Positions 42,890-52,317 of a stretch of 64,000 nucleotides of DNA are shown here, piece by piece (the first letter of the stretch is position 1; each line of letters opens with the position of its first letter). Under the pieces are notes generated by a model, which was given only the letters and a program-made list of their open reading frames with translations, searched no databases and was not told the DNA's origin. The position numbers and the translations under genes are program-made. The stretch covers positions 1 to 64,000 of the forward strand of contig JAHJLB010000018.1 of the NCBI GenBank assembly GCA_018822105.1, given 5' to 3'. This DNA comes from Pseudomonadota bacterium (GTDB lineage: Bacteria; Desulfobacterota; Desulfovibrionia; Desulfovibrionales; Desulfovibrionaceae).

Positions 42890-45853
42890 TTACAGCACCT
42901 TGGTCAGGCTCAGGTCCAGACCGGAGGCGCCCAGGGCGTCCTTGCCTCCGGCGATGACCAGGCAGCCCTGGCTGGTGGCGGCGCGCACGGCCTCGCCGAA
43001 GTCCAGGAAGTCCTGGGGTCCTGCGGAGAGGACGGCTTCGCGCGCGGCCTGGCGGTAGGCCTCGTCCTCGCCGGTGAGGTCACGGGCCAGGGCGGTGAAG
43101 CCCTTGGCGTCGGGCAGCTGGTAGTGGTCCATGTCGCCCACGGAGCCGATGATGCTCTTGTCCAGCTCTGCGGCATCGAGCTCCAGCCCGGCGAGGTAGG
43201 GGGCCACCCCGGCGAAGGCCTCCACGGTGCGCAGCAGGTTTGGGTCGCGGTAGGAGACGAAGGTCAGGTTGCCGCTGGTGCGGCTGTACGACACGCCTGC
43301 GCCGTAGGCCCCGCCCTGCACGCGCACGCGCTCCCAGAGGTATCCGGCGTTCAGGAATTTCCCGACCACTGCTGCGGCCGCTCCGGGCGAATGGCCCAGG
43401 GCCTTCACGTTGGCCCCGGCGCAGACGTAGTTCACCTGGGCGGGCAGGCACAGGCCTTCGCGGGGGGGCAGGTCCGGCAGCACGCGCGGGGCCGGGGCCA
43501 GGGCCAGGTCGGGGACCGCTTGGAGCAGGGACTCCAGGCGTTTGCCGGTGTCGGCCAGGGCCGTGGCGTCCGCCGTGGCGTTGACCACCAGGGCCTGCCT
43601 GCGCAGCATGAGCCCGAGCAGGGCGTTCAGGTCGCGCACCACGCTCTCGGGGGCGGACTCCATGCGCTGGGCCAGCTCGCGCACGTAGAAGAAGCCGGTG
43701 AGGCCCTGCATGGCCTCGCCCATGGCCTGGGCCGCGCCGTAGCGCGCCTTGAGCCTGGCCGCGGCCAGGCTGTGTCCGGCGGGGATGAGCCGCTGCTCGC
43801 GCCGGGCCTTGGCCTCCAGCACGATCTTGCCCAGGCGCTCGGTGTCCGAGAAGTCCGGCTCCAGGAGCACCTCGGCGAGGATGTCCAGCAGGGCCGGGGT
43901 GCGCTCGGCCGTGGCCTTGGAGCGCAGGAACAGGCGCTGGGCCGGCAGCGCCGCGCTGGTTCCGTCGGCCTGCCGCACGGTGGAGACGAAGGGCTGGGCC
44001 CAGATGCCGCCGGTGGTCATGGCGATCTTCCGGGTAAGGTCCATGAAGGGCGTGCGCCGGGTGCCCATCTCCAGCAGGGCGCGGCCCAGGATGGGCACCA
44101 GCGGCAGGAGGGCATCGGGCACGGCGCTCAGGTCCAGGCCCAGGTCCAGGTAGACGATGCCGCTGGTGGGCAGCTCGTGCAGGTGCGCCGGGGCTCCGGC
44201 CAGGCTGGTCCGCTCGTGGGGGATGCGTGCGTTGGTGCGCGGCAGGTCGGCCAGGGTCAGGCGCGGGATGCGCGCCAGATCCTCGGGTGAGTCCGGGGCC
44301 TCCTGCAGGGCGTGCAGGGCGCGGGTCTCCTCCGCCAGGCGGTCCAGATCCGCCGGGGAGAGGGCGGCGCGCACGGCGGCCAGCCTGGCCTGTTCGGCGG
44401 CCTCGCGGGCCTCGCCCAGGGCCAGGTCCGGCACCAGGAGCACCAGGGCGCGGTGGGTGTTTTCCAGGAAGTGCGTGCGGATGAGGTTCTCCAGCAGGGG
44501 CTCGCCCGCGGCCAGCCGGGCCTTCAGGCGCGCCAGGGGGGCCTCGAAGGGCAGGAGCATGAGCGGGTCGCCGTCGTAGAGCCAGGTGGACAGGGCCTCG
44601 AAAAAGACCGCCAGGCCGCGCGGATAGCTGCCGGTGTTGTTCTCGCGCAGCTCGAACTCCACGCTGTTCATGGCGGCCTCGATGTCGTCCTTGTGCAGGC
44701 CGCCGCCGTTGGCCGTGTCGGCCAGGGCCCGCAGGGTGGAGAGCACGAGTTCCTCGACCCTGGTGGCCGCGTCCTCGGCGCCCTGGGCGTTCAGGCCCTT
44801 GAGCCCCACGGAGAAGGACAGCTGGCGCAGGTCCGTCTCCAGCCCGCCGCCGGCCAGATCTTCGCCCAGGCCGGAGTCCACCAGGGCCTTGCGCAGGGGC
44901 GAGGAGGGCAGGCCGATGAGCACATGCTCCAGCACGCCCAGGGCCAGGCTCAGGTCCTGCCCTGCCGCGGGGCCGGCGGGGTGGTGGGCTATCTCCGGCA
45001 GCAGGAGGTTCACCGTGCACAGGGCCTGGGCCTCGGCATCGTCGGCCGCGTAGTGGTGGGTGACGCGCCGGGGCTGGGCGAAGGGCGGCTGCAGGGCGAT
45101 GCCTGAGGCGGGCTTTTCTGCTTCCGCGAACTGCGAAAAGATTTCGTCCAGGATGGCCAGGCGCTTCTCGGGCTCGTCGTCGCCGGAGAAGAAGGCGTAG
45201 GCGTTGGACGGGTGGTAGTGTCGCGTGTGGAAGTCCATGAACTGGGCGAAGGTCAGGTCCGGGATGCGCTCGGGGTCGCCGCCGGAGTCCAGGCCGTAGC
45301 AGGTGTCCGGGAACAGGGCGCGCTGGGAGTACTCGGAGAGCAGGCTCTCGGGAGAGGAATAGGCGCCTTTCATCTCGTTGAACACAACGCCCTTGTAGTT
45401 CAGGGGCTCGTCCGGGGCCCCGGCCTCGTAGTGCCAGCCCTCCTGCTTCAGGGTATTTTCGGTGAGCAGCGGGAAGAACACGGCGTCCAGGTAGACATCA
45501 ACAAGGTTGTAGAAGTCCTGCGTGTTGGCGCTGGCCACGGGGTAGCAGGTCTTGTCCGGGAAGGTCAGGGCGTTCAGGAAGGTGTTCAGGGAGCCCTTGA
45601 TGAGCTCCACAAAGGGCTCCTTCACCGGGAATTTCTTGGAGCCGCAGAGCACGGAATGCTCCAGGATGTGCGGCAGGCCGGTGGAGTCCGCCGGGGGGGT
45701 GCGGAAGGCGATGCCGAAGACCTTGTTCTCGTCCGGGCTCTGGATGGACAGGAGGCGGCCGCCGGTCTTGGCGTGGCGGTACACGCGGGCCGTGGCGGAA
45801 AGTTCGGGGATGCTCTGCTCGCGCTCAAGGGCGAAGCCGTGGGTCAGGGTCAT
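42890..45853 (-). CDS. M16C family zinc metallopeptidase (presequence protease-like)
   Basis: GLPHILEHSVLCGSKKFPVKEPFVELIKGSLNTFLNALTFPDKTCYPVASAN: HxxEH and M16C signature; the 1317-aa track ORF is an over-extension. Confidence 0.93.
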   Translation of the reverse strand: MTLTHGFALEREQSIPELSATARVYRHAKTGGRLLSIQSPDENKVFGIAFRTPPADSTGLPHILEHSVLCGSKKFPVKEPFVELIKGSLNTFLNALTFPDKTCYPVASANTQDFYNLVDVYLDAVFFPLLTENTLKQEGWHYEAGAPDEPLNYKGVVFNEMKGAYSSPESLLSEYSQRALFPDTCYGLDSGGDPERIPDLTFAQFMDFHTRHYHPSNAYAFFSGDDEPEKRLAILDEIFSQFAEAEKPASGIALQPPFAQPRRVTHHYAADDAEAQALCTVNLLLPEIAHHPAGPAAGQDLSLALGVLEHVLIGLPSSPLRKALVDSGLGEDLAGGGLETDLRQLSFSVGLKGLNAQGAEDAATRVEELVLSTLRALADTANGGGLHKDDIEAAMNSVEFELRENNTGSYPRGLAVFFEALSTWLYDGDPLMLLPFEAPLARLKARLAAGEPLLENLIRTHFLENTHRALVLLVPDLALGEAREAAEQARLAAVRAALSPADLDRLAEETRALHALQEAPDSPEDLARIPRLTLADLPRTNARIPHERTSLAGAPAHLHELPTSGIVYLDLGLDLSAVPDALLPLVPILGRALLEMGTRRTPFMDLTRKIAMTTGGIWAQPFVSTVRQADGTSAALPAQRLFLRSKATAERTPALLDILAEVLLEPDFSDTERLGKIVLEAKARREQRLIPAGHSLAAARLKARYGAAQAMGEAMQGLTGFFYVRELAQRMESAPESVVRDLNALLGLMLRRQALVVNATADATALADTGKRLESLLQAVPDLALAPAPRVLPDLPPREGLCLPAQVNYVCAGANVKALGHSPGAAAAVVGKFLNAGYLWERVRVQGGAYGAGVSYSRTSGNLTFVSYRDPNLLRTVEAFAGVAPYLAGLELDAAELDKSIIGSVGDMDHYQLPDAKGFTALARDLTGEDEAYRQAAREAVLSAGPQDFLDFGEAVRAATSQGCLVIAGGKDALGASGLDLSLTKVL

Positions 45854-46102
45854 GCGGTCCTCGTTGGTGTTCGGGTGGCGGCGCAAGGAAGGCTCCCCCG
45901 CCGCACGTGTCCCGGCAGGATAGAGCAGAATGGCCCGGGGGGGAAGGGGGGCAGGCGTGGGCTTCGGCCCATGCGGCCGGGCCGCCTTGACTCCCCCGCC
46001 CCCAGCCCCTATTCTGCATAGCATTGGGCCATGCCTGCGCCGCCGCCTGCTTGCGGGCTCAAGCGCCCTTGCCCCAACCCCTACCCCAAACGGAGACTCC
46101 CC

Positions 46103-46750
46103 ATGGGCTGCTGCGAAACAGATCACGACCACGACGAGAGCGAATTCATGGAATGCGCCAAGGTGGGCCAGAAGATCAAGCATTTCACCCTGGAGGCCTT
46201 TGACCCCACCGAGGGCGGCTTCTGCGAGGTGGATTCCGAGAAGATCCTGAACGCCAGGAAATGGCTCATCCTCTTTTTCTACCCGGCGGACTTCACCTTT
46301 GTCTGCCCCACGGAGCTGGCCGACCTGGCCGCGAGCCACGCCACGCTGAAAAAGCTCGGCGCCGAGGTGGTCAGCGTGTCCACGGACAGCAAGTTCGTGC
46401 ACCTGGCTTGGAAGACCGACGAGCGCCTGCTTCAGGACGTCAAGTTCCTCATGGCCGCGGACCCGGCGGGGCACGTGTCGCGCTTCTTCGACGTCTGGGA
46501 CGAGGAGACCGGCATGGACCTGCGCGGCACCTTCATCATCAACCCCGAGGGCGTGCTGGTCTCCAGCGAGGTCAACTTCTACAATGTGGGCCGCAACGCC
46601 GAGGAGCTGGTGCGCAAGATGGAGGCCAACGTCTACCTGGCCAAGCACCCGGCCGAGGCCTGCCCGGCCAAGTGGAGCCCCGGCGACAAGACCCTCACCC
46701 CTGGCGCGGACCTGGTGGGCAAGGTCTACGAGGCCCTGAACCCCGAATAG
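46103..46750 (+). CDS. 2-Cys peroxiredoxin (AhpC/Prx1-like)
   Basis: FFYPADFTFVCPTELADLA peroxidatic Cys; resolving CPAKW motif. Confidence 0.92.
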   Translation: MGCCETDHDHDESEFMECAKVGQKIKHFTLEAFDPTEGGFCEVDSEKILNARKWLILFFYPADFTFVCPTELADLAASHATLKKLGAEVVSVSTDSKFVHLAWKTDERLLQDVKFLMAADPAGHVSRFFDVWDEETGMDLRGTFIINPEGVLVSSEVNFYNVGRNAEELVRKMEANVYLAKHPAEACPAKWSPGDKTLTPGADLVGKVYEALNPE

Positions 46751-46845
46751 CGCACTGAAGCATTCAGCCCGGTCCCGGAGGCGCACCGCACTTGCGCTCC
46801 GGGGCCGGGACACCCGTCCGCCCGAACCCGAGCCGAAGGCCACGC

Positions 46846-47574
46846 ATGAACACGGACGCCCTGCGCTACGACAAATGGTTCACCACGCCCGAGGGCAGCC
46901 ACGCCCTTGCGGCCGAGCGCCGTTTGCTGGACTCCGTGGTGGCCCAGTGGCCCCGGCGCAACCAGCGCGTGCTGGAGATCGGCTGCGGCACCGGCCTGTT
47001 CCAGCAGATCCTTTACGACGACGGCTTCTCCGTGGCCGGCCTGGACAAGTCCCCGCAGATGATCAGCGAGGCGCGCAAACGCCTGGGGCCCAACGCCGAG
47101 CTCTACGTGGGCAACGGCGAGGCCCTGCCCTTTGCCGACAAGGAGTATGACTTCTGCGTGCTCTGGACCGTGCTGGAGTTCTGCGAGAACCCGGGCCTGG
47201 TGCTGGCCGAGGCCGCGCGCGTGGCCGCCAAGGGCCTGCTCATCGGCTTCCTGAACCGGCACTCGTGCTATTGTCTGGCGCGGGGCTGGCGCTGGCCCTG
47301 GCAGGAGAGCTCCACCCTGTCGCGCGCGCGCTGGTACACCTGGCCGGAAATGCGCGCCCTGGCGCTGGTCAACACCGGGTTCAAGCCCGCGCGCACGCGC
47401 TCCGTGCTGCCCGGCCCGCCGTGCACCTGGCGCGATGCCCCGCCCTGGGGCTTCATCAACCGCCTCATCCTGCCGCCGCAGCTGGGCGCCATCTGCGCCA
47501 TGCGCATCGACCTCGTGGGCTACCAGCCGCTCACCCCCATCTATTCCTGGAAGACCGAGCCGGGCATCGGCTAG
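46846..47574 (+). CDS. Class I SAM-dependent methyltransferase
   Basis: VLEIGCGTGLFQQIL, LDKSPQMISEARKRL, EALPFADKEYDFCVLWTVLEF. Confidence 0.85.
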   Translation: MNTDALRYDKWFTTPEGSHALAAERRLLDSVVAQWPRRNQRVLEIGCGTGLFQQILYDDGFSVAGLDKSPQMISEARKRLGPNAELYVGNGEALPFADKEYDFCVLWTVLEFCENPGLVLAEAARVAAKGLLIGFLNRHSCYCLARGWRWPWQESSTLSRARWYTWPEMRALALVNTGFKPARTRSVLPGPPCTWRDAPPWGFINRLILPPQLGAICAMRIDLVGYQPLTPIYSWKTEPGIG

Positions 47575-47652
47575 AAATCCGGGGAACGACGCGAAGCGGC
47601 CCGGCTGCCCTGGCATGGGGTGGCCGGGCCGCTTATGTCGGCAGAACAAGCT

Positions 47653-48072
47653 TCATTTCACAATGGTCATATGGATGTGATCCCAGTGGGCGTCCAACTC
47701 CTCCTGTGTGGCCTCCCGGATGATCGCCCTTGTCTTTGTGTCTCTATGAAAGCCTCCGAGGGGGCTCATGAACAGCTCCACCTCCCGGTTGTCGCGGGCG
47801 GAAGTCTCAATCTCGCGAAGAAGCTTCCGCATTGCCTCACGCTTGGCTTTCGGCGCGGAGGGGTCAACAGCCAAGCGCACGGACATCTTGTTCACCTCAT
47901 TGATGTCCACGGCCCGGCCCTCAGCGTGGTCGGCATTCTCCTCTGCGCTTTCCGGCTCGGTCTCGGCAGCATGGTAGGTGATCTTCACCCGTTGGGCGCA
48001 TGCTTCGGTGGGAGGTCCAAGCATGAGAAAGGAGACAAGCAGCAGAAGAAGTGTTCGCATCAAATTTTCCAT
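47653..48072 (-). CDS. Exported small M15-like peptidase-domain protein
   Basis: Signal peptide MENLMRTLLLLLVSFLMLGPPTEACAQ; HAEGRAVDINEVN and HWDHIHMT (HxxGRAxD / HxH zinc-site pattern). Confidence 0.6.
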   Translation of the reverse strand: MENLMRTLLLLLVSFLMLGPPTEACAQRVKITYHAAETEPESAEENADHAEGRAVDINEVNKMSVRLAVDPSAPKAKREAMRKLLREIETSARDNREVELFMSPLGGFHRDTKTRAIIREATQEELDAHWDHIHMTIVK

Positions 48073-48075
48073 TAA

Positions 48076-48815
48076 TTACTTGCGAATGGTGATGTGAATG
48101 TGATGCCTGTGGTCATGAATTTCCTGGTCCTTGGCCTTTCGGCCTGAGCTTTTGCTGTTCGGATCAGCAGGCCGGAAGTACCCGTCCAGCGGGTCAATGT
48201 ACGCTTCCACTTCTTTGTTTGCTTCCGCAGCAGTTCTGATTACCTCAAGCCGCGCTGCATCGCTTCGCGCTGTTCCGCCGTCACACTGGGGTCTATGGCG
48301 TCTGAAACCTTCTTCCCGTTGACCCGGTTGGTGTCCACCGCCCGGCCCTCACCGTGAGGCCCCTTCTCACCGGAACGATAGCCGCTGTTCATGTTGAAGT
48401 TTTGGGCACTTGGTGACATGTCTAGAACACTTTGCACCTGTTTACGGGTGTTTGCGTGCAGCGCCTCAGGGTCTGGATTCTTCTTGCCGCTTTCGTCATT
48501 CTTCGTCGAGACGCCTACTCTTCCGCCCTTGCTCAGTGGCACCGGCGGAGGCGGGACAACCTTGCCCTTCTGCACAGGCGGCGTAACTGTCCCGCGCACC
48601 TCATGCGGCAGCGTGACCTTGCCCCGATATTCCGGGCCGCTTGATGCACCGCCGCCTGTTTCGCCGTAGTACCCGTGCCCGCCATAGGGCTGCGGCTTGT
48701 GGCCCGCGCCTATTTTGGTGCCGCCGCCCGAGCCCGGGCTCATTCCGGCTGTAGCCGACTTGTCGTCCTCGCTCACCCTGGTCCAAATGCGCTTGTCCGA
48801 GTTTTCCGTTTCCAT
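48076..48815 (-). pseudogene. M15-like peptidase-domain protein interrupted by an apparent frameshift near 48243-48255 (intact frame 48240-48815; remainder continues in the -1 frame to stop 48076-48078)
   Basis: Frame 1 ends ...GPHGEGRAVDTNRVNG...TAEQREAMQRGLR*; the other frame continues RLEVIRTAAEANKEVEAYIDPLDGYFRP...HDHRHHIHITIRK*, colinear with the downstream paralogue. Confidence 0.7.
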
Positions 48816-48839
48816 ATCCGACCTCCTATGGTCTTTCAA

Positions 48840-48922
48840 CGGAATATAGCCTGGGCTTTTGGGCCAGGACAAAAAGCACCCGTTTTTAGCCGGAAAAAGG
48901 ACGAAAATTCCCGGTTGACAGG
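48840..48922 (-). promoter_or_regulatory. 83-bp promoter-like module, copy A, upstream of the M15-like operon
   Basis: CCTGTCAACC...GTCCTTTTTCCGGC...TTTTTGTCCTG...GCTATATTCCG, aligned without gaps to copy B. Confidence 0.75.
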
Positions 48923-49032
48923 GTTTGGGACGCCTCCGGCGGCCGGGGGGCATGATGCTCCCCGAACCCCCTCATATGGGCTGAGCCGGGGTGGCTGGGG
49001 CGTCGGCATCGGCTGGGCCTGGACCAACACAA

Positions 49033-49077
49033 GCCGAAAGGGCTGTTTCAGGTTCCTCCTGAAACAGCCCTTTCGGC
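49033..49077. repeat. Perfect 20-bp-stem/5-nt-loop intergenic hairpin, copy 3 of the dispersed family
   Basis: GCCGAAAGGGCTGTTTCAGG-TTCCT-CCTGAAACAGCCCTTTCGGC, followed by GGGGATTCCAAAGGGCCTCAGGCCCTTTGGC. Confidence 0.88.
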
Positions 49078-49150
49078 GTACTGGGGATTCCAAAGGGCCT
49101 CAGGCCCTTTGGCGGGGTCTAGGGGCAGCGCCCCTGGCTCTTGCCCACTT

Positions 49151-50647
49151 TTACTGCACCTGGGTGGTGACCTTGAGCCCGTATTTTTCGATCTTGGCGA
49201 TGAGGGTGGGACGCGAGAGGCCGAGCAGCTTGGCGGCGCGGGTGCGGTTGCCGCCGGTGATTTCGAGCGCCTCGGCGATGGTGCCGCGCGCCACGGTGTC
49301 CAGCACGTGGTCAAAGGCGGCGTCCCCGGCCTGGTCGAGCAGGGCGCGGCGGATGAAGGCGCGCAGGGGGTCGTCGCCTGCGCCCGTTGCGGATGGTCCC
49401 TGTTGATTGCGGACGGCTGCCGAGCCGCCCTGCCCGTCGCTTTCCGCGCCGCTCTTGCCGATGGCCTGGCGCATTTCCTCCGGGCCGATGGGGCAGCCCC
49501 GGCTGAAGATCAGAGCCTTTTGCAGGGCATTGGCCAGTTCGCGCACGTTGCCCGGCCAGGGCAGGGCCGCGAGCAGGTCCAGGGCCTCGGGGGTCAGGCC
49601 TGGATTCTGCATGTCCATTTCGCGCGCCAGGCGCGAGAGGAAGTGCCGGGCCAGCAGGGCCACGTCGCCCTCGCGGGCGCGCAGGGGCGGCAGGCTGATG
49701 GTCACCACCTTGAGGCGGTAGTAGAGGTCTTCGCGGAAGCGACCCTCGGCCACGGCGGTCTCCAGGTCGCGGTTGGTGGCGGCCAGGATGCGCACGTCCA
49801 CCGGAATCATTTCGCGCCCGCCCAGGCGCTCCACCTGCTTTTCCTGCAGCAGCCGCAGGATTTTGGACTGCACGCCGAGGGGCATGTCGCCGATCTCGTC
49901 CAGGAACACGGTGCCGCGCATGCCCTGTTCGATCTTGCCCACGCGCCGGGCGCTGGCCCCGGTGAAGGCGCCTTTTTCATAGCCGAAGAGCTCGGCCTCC
50001 AGCAGGGTGTCCGGTATGGCCACGCAGTTGATGATCACAAAGGGTTTTTCGGCCCGCGCGCTGTGCTGCCAGAGGGCGCGCGCCACCAGCTCCTTGCCCG
50101 TTCCGGACTCGCCCCGGATGAGCACCAATGCCTCCGTGGGCGCGGCGCGGCCAATGGCCTTGAACACGTCCTGCATGGCGCGGCTGGTGCCCACCAGGGC
50201 GTCGCCCTGGTCGCCGCCGGCCCCGTTCTCAAGCCCGTCCTGGAGCCCTTCCTTCAGGTTGACGGCCACGCGGGCCCTGGCCAGCCGTCCGGCCTCCAGG
50301 GCCTGGTGGATGAGCCGCAGGATGTCCGGGATGTCGAAGGGCTTGAGGATGTAGTCAAAGGCCCCGAGCTTGGTGGCTTCGATGGCCGTTTCGGTGCCGC
50401 CGTAGGCGGTCATGATGATCACGGGCAGGTTGGGCACGGCCGCGCGCATGCGCTGCATGGCGGCTATGCCGGTGATGCCGGTCATGCGCACGTCCATGAC
50501 CACCAGGTCCGGGGCGCTGGCGGCGACCTCGCTCACCCCGGCCTCGCCTGAGCCAGCGGTGCGCACCTCATAGCCCTCGGCCTCCAGGATCTTGCCGAAG
50601 CTCTGGCGCAGCTGGGCGTCGTCGTCAACAATCAGGATCTGGGCCAT
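49151..50647 (-). CDS. Sigma54-dependent NtrC-type response regulator
   Basis: ILIVDDDAQLRQSF receiver, GESGTGKELVARAL, GAFTGA, Fis-type HTH GGNRTRAAKLLGLSRPTLIAKI. Confidence 0.95.
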   Translation of the reverse strand: MAQILIVDDDAQLRQSFGKILEAEGYEVRTAGSGEAGVSEVAASAPDLVVMDVRMTGITGIAAMQRMRAAVPNLPVIIMTAYGGTETAIEATKLGAFDYILKPFDIPDILRLIHQALEAGRLARARVAVNLKEGLQDGLENGAGGDQGDALVGTSRAMQDVFKAIGRAAPTEALVLIRGESGTGKELVARALWQHSARAEKPFVIINCVAIPDTLLEAELFGYEKGAFTGASARRVGKIEQGMRGTVFLDEIGDMPLGVQSKILRLLQEKQVERLGGREMIPVDVRILAATNRDLETAVAEGRFREDLYYRLKVVTISLPPLRAREGDVALLARHFLSRLAREMDMQNPGLTPEALDLLAALPWPGNVRELANALQKALIFSRGCPIGPEEMRQAIGKSGAESDGQGGSAAVRNQQGPSATGAGDDPLRAFIRRALLDQAGDAAFDHVLDTVARGTIAEALEITGGNRTRAAKLLGLSRPTLIAKIEKYGLKVTTQVQ

Positions 50648-50716
50648 GTCGTCTCTCTGCGGCCGGGGCCGAAGGTTTCAGGTTGCGGCGGCTTTCAATG
50701 AACCCGGCCAAGCCGG

Positions 50717-52255
50717 TCAGGATCTGAGCCATAGCTTCTCCCGAACGGGCAGCACGAGGACAAAGGTCGCGCCCTGGTTCTTGTCAGAGGGTTTGATGTG
50801 GATGTAGCCGCCGTGCTCCTCCAGGATGCGCTTGGCGATGGCCAGGCCCAGGCCCGTGCCTTCCTCCTTGGTGCTGAAGAAGGGCTGGAAGACCTTTTCC
50901 TGGAGTTCCGGCGGGATGCCCGGGCCGGAGTCCGCCACCTGGAGGATGACCACGCGGCCGAGGGGCTCCATGAACCCGGTCTGCTCGGTAATTTCGAGGC
51001 GTCCGTTCTCGCCCATGGCGTCGCAGGCGTTCAGGATGATGTTCACCAGCGCCTCCTTGAGCTGCTCGGGGTCCACGTTCACCTCGGGCAGGGGCTTCTC
51101 GCGCGTGAGGCGCACGTCCACGGCGTAGGTCTCCAGGCGGTGCTTGAGCAGCACCAGGGTCATGTCCACCACGTCGGAGGGGCTCAGGTGCTGCAGCTTT
51201 GGCCGGGGCGGGCGCGAGAACTCCAGGAAATTGCGGACAATGGTGTCCAGGTGGCGGATCTCCTCGCTGATGACCTCGAAGTCTTCGCGCTGCGTGGCCG
51301 AGATGTCCAGGCTGCGCTCCAGGGAGAACAGGCGCATCTTGACGCTGGTGAGGGGGTTGCGCACGCTGTGGGCCACGCCTGCGGCCAGCTTGCCCACCAG
51401 GGCCAGTTTTTCGGCCTGGATGAGATGCTGGCGCGACTCCTCCAGCAGGGTGTGGGTCTGGTCCACATCGCGCAGGAGCCCGTGCACCAGCTGGCCCACG
51501 GCCTGCACCTCGTCCGCGTTGCCCAGGCCCGCGGGCAGGCTCTCGTCCTCGTTCGGGCCCAGGGCCGCGCCCCGGGCCAGGTTGCGGATGGGCCCCAGGA
51601 CCTGGCGCAGCAGCACCCAGCCCAGCAGCAGGCCCAGCACCGCGCCCGCCGGAATGACGAACAGCGAGGCCGTTGTGGCCGCCCGGGCCAGGGAGCGCAT
51701 GGCCGAGACGCCCAGGTCGGCGTCGCGCCCGTGCAGGGCGAAGAGCTCCTGGGCCGCCTCCTGGGCCGCCTCGCGCTGGCGCACGGCCCTGACCAGGATC
51801 GCGGCGCCTTCGCCCGGCTGGCTCTCCACCAGCTGGCGCAGGATCTCAGCCTGGGTCCGGGTGGCGTCGTCCATGCGGCCGATGAGCTCGCGCCCGGCCT
51901 CCATGGGTTCGCTGGCGCGCACCTTGGCCAGGGTCTTGAGGATGGCCTCCTGCCGGCCCTGGAAGTCCTTCAGGCGCGTCGGATTCTGGCGTGCGGCCAG
52001 GGCGTCGGCCTCCAGGCTGATCATCTGCTCCGAGAGCGAGAGCGCGCTGACCTGCTGGCCCAGGTTCACCTGGCGCAGGATGTCCGTGGCGTCCAGGTAG
52101 TGCCGCGCCAGCAGGTAGGTGGCCGTGGCCCCGGCGCAGGCGCACAGGGTCAGACCCACCAGAAGGGCGAACACCCGCCCGCGCAGCGAGGGCTGGATGA
52201 GCAGGGCCAGGCGGCGGAGCGCCGCGCCCAGAAGCGCTTCGGACGGTGACTTCAT
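50717..52255 (-). CDS. Membrane sensor histidine kinase
   Basis: HAMP-like region, VGKLAAGVAHSVRNPLTSVKM H-box, NIILNACDAM N-box, DSGPGIP, GTGLGLAIAKRI. Confidence 0.93.
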   Translation of the reverse strand: MKSPSEALLGAALRRLALLIQPSLRGRVFALLVGLTLCACAGATATYLLARHYLDATDILRQVNLGQQVSALSLSEQMISLEADALAARQNPTRLKDFQGRQEAILKTLAKVRASEPMEAGRELIGRMDDATRTQAEILRQLVESQPGEGAAILVRAVRQREAAQEAAQELFALHGRDADLGVSAMRSLARAATTASLFVIPAGAVLGLLLGWVLLRQVLGPIRNLARGAALGPNEDESLPAGLGNADEVQAVGQLVHGLLRDVDQTHTLLEESRQHLIQAEKLALVGKLAAGVAHSVRNPLTSVKMRLFSLERSLDISATQREDFEVISEEIRHLDTIVRNFLEFSRPPRPKLQHLSPSDVVDMTLVLLKHRLETYAVDVRLTREKPLPEVNVDPEQLKEALVNIILNACDAMGENGRLEITEQTGFMEPLGRVVILQVADSGPGIPPELQEKVFQPFFSTKEEGTGLGLAIAKRILEEHGGYIHIKPSDKNQGATFVLVLPVREKLWLRS

Positions 52256-52317
52256 GTCCGGAGCATACCCCAGGCGCCCGGCGTTGTCAGCCTGCCCGGG
52301 CAGGCCCGGCGTCCTCC

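Noticed and set aside
42890-46843. 1317-aa minus-strand ORF
   Set aside because: Family-consistent M16C start is at 45853; the extension is antisense to the peroxiredoxin gene
48240-48260. Programmed -1 ribosomal frameshift as primary explanation
   Set aside because: No X XXY YYZ slippery heptamer at the junction; indel or sequencing error is simpler, though not excluded
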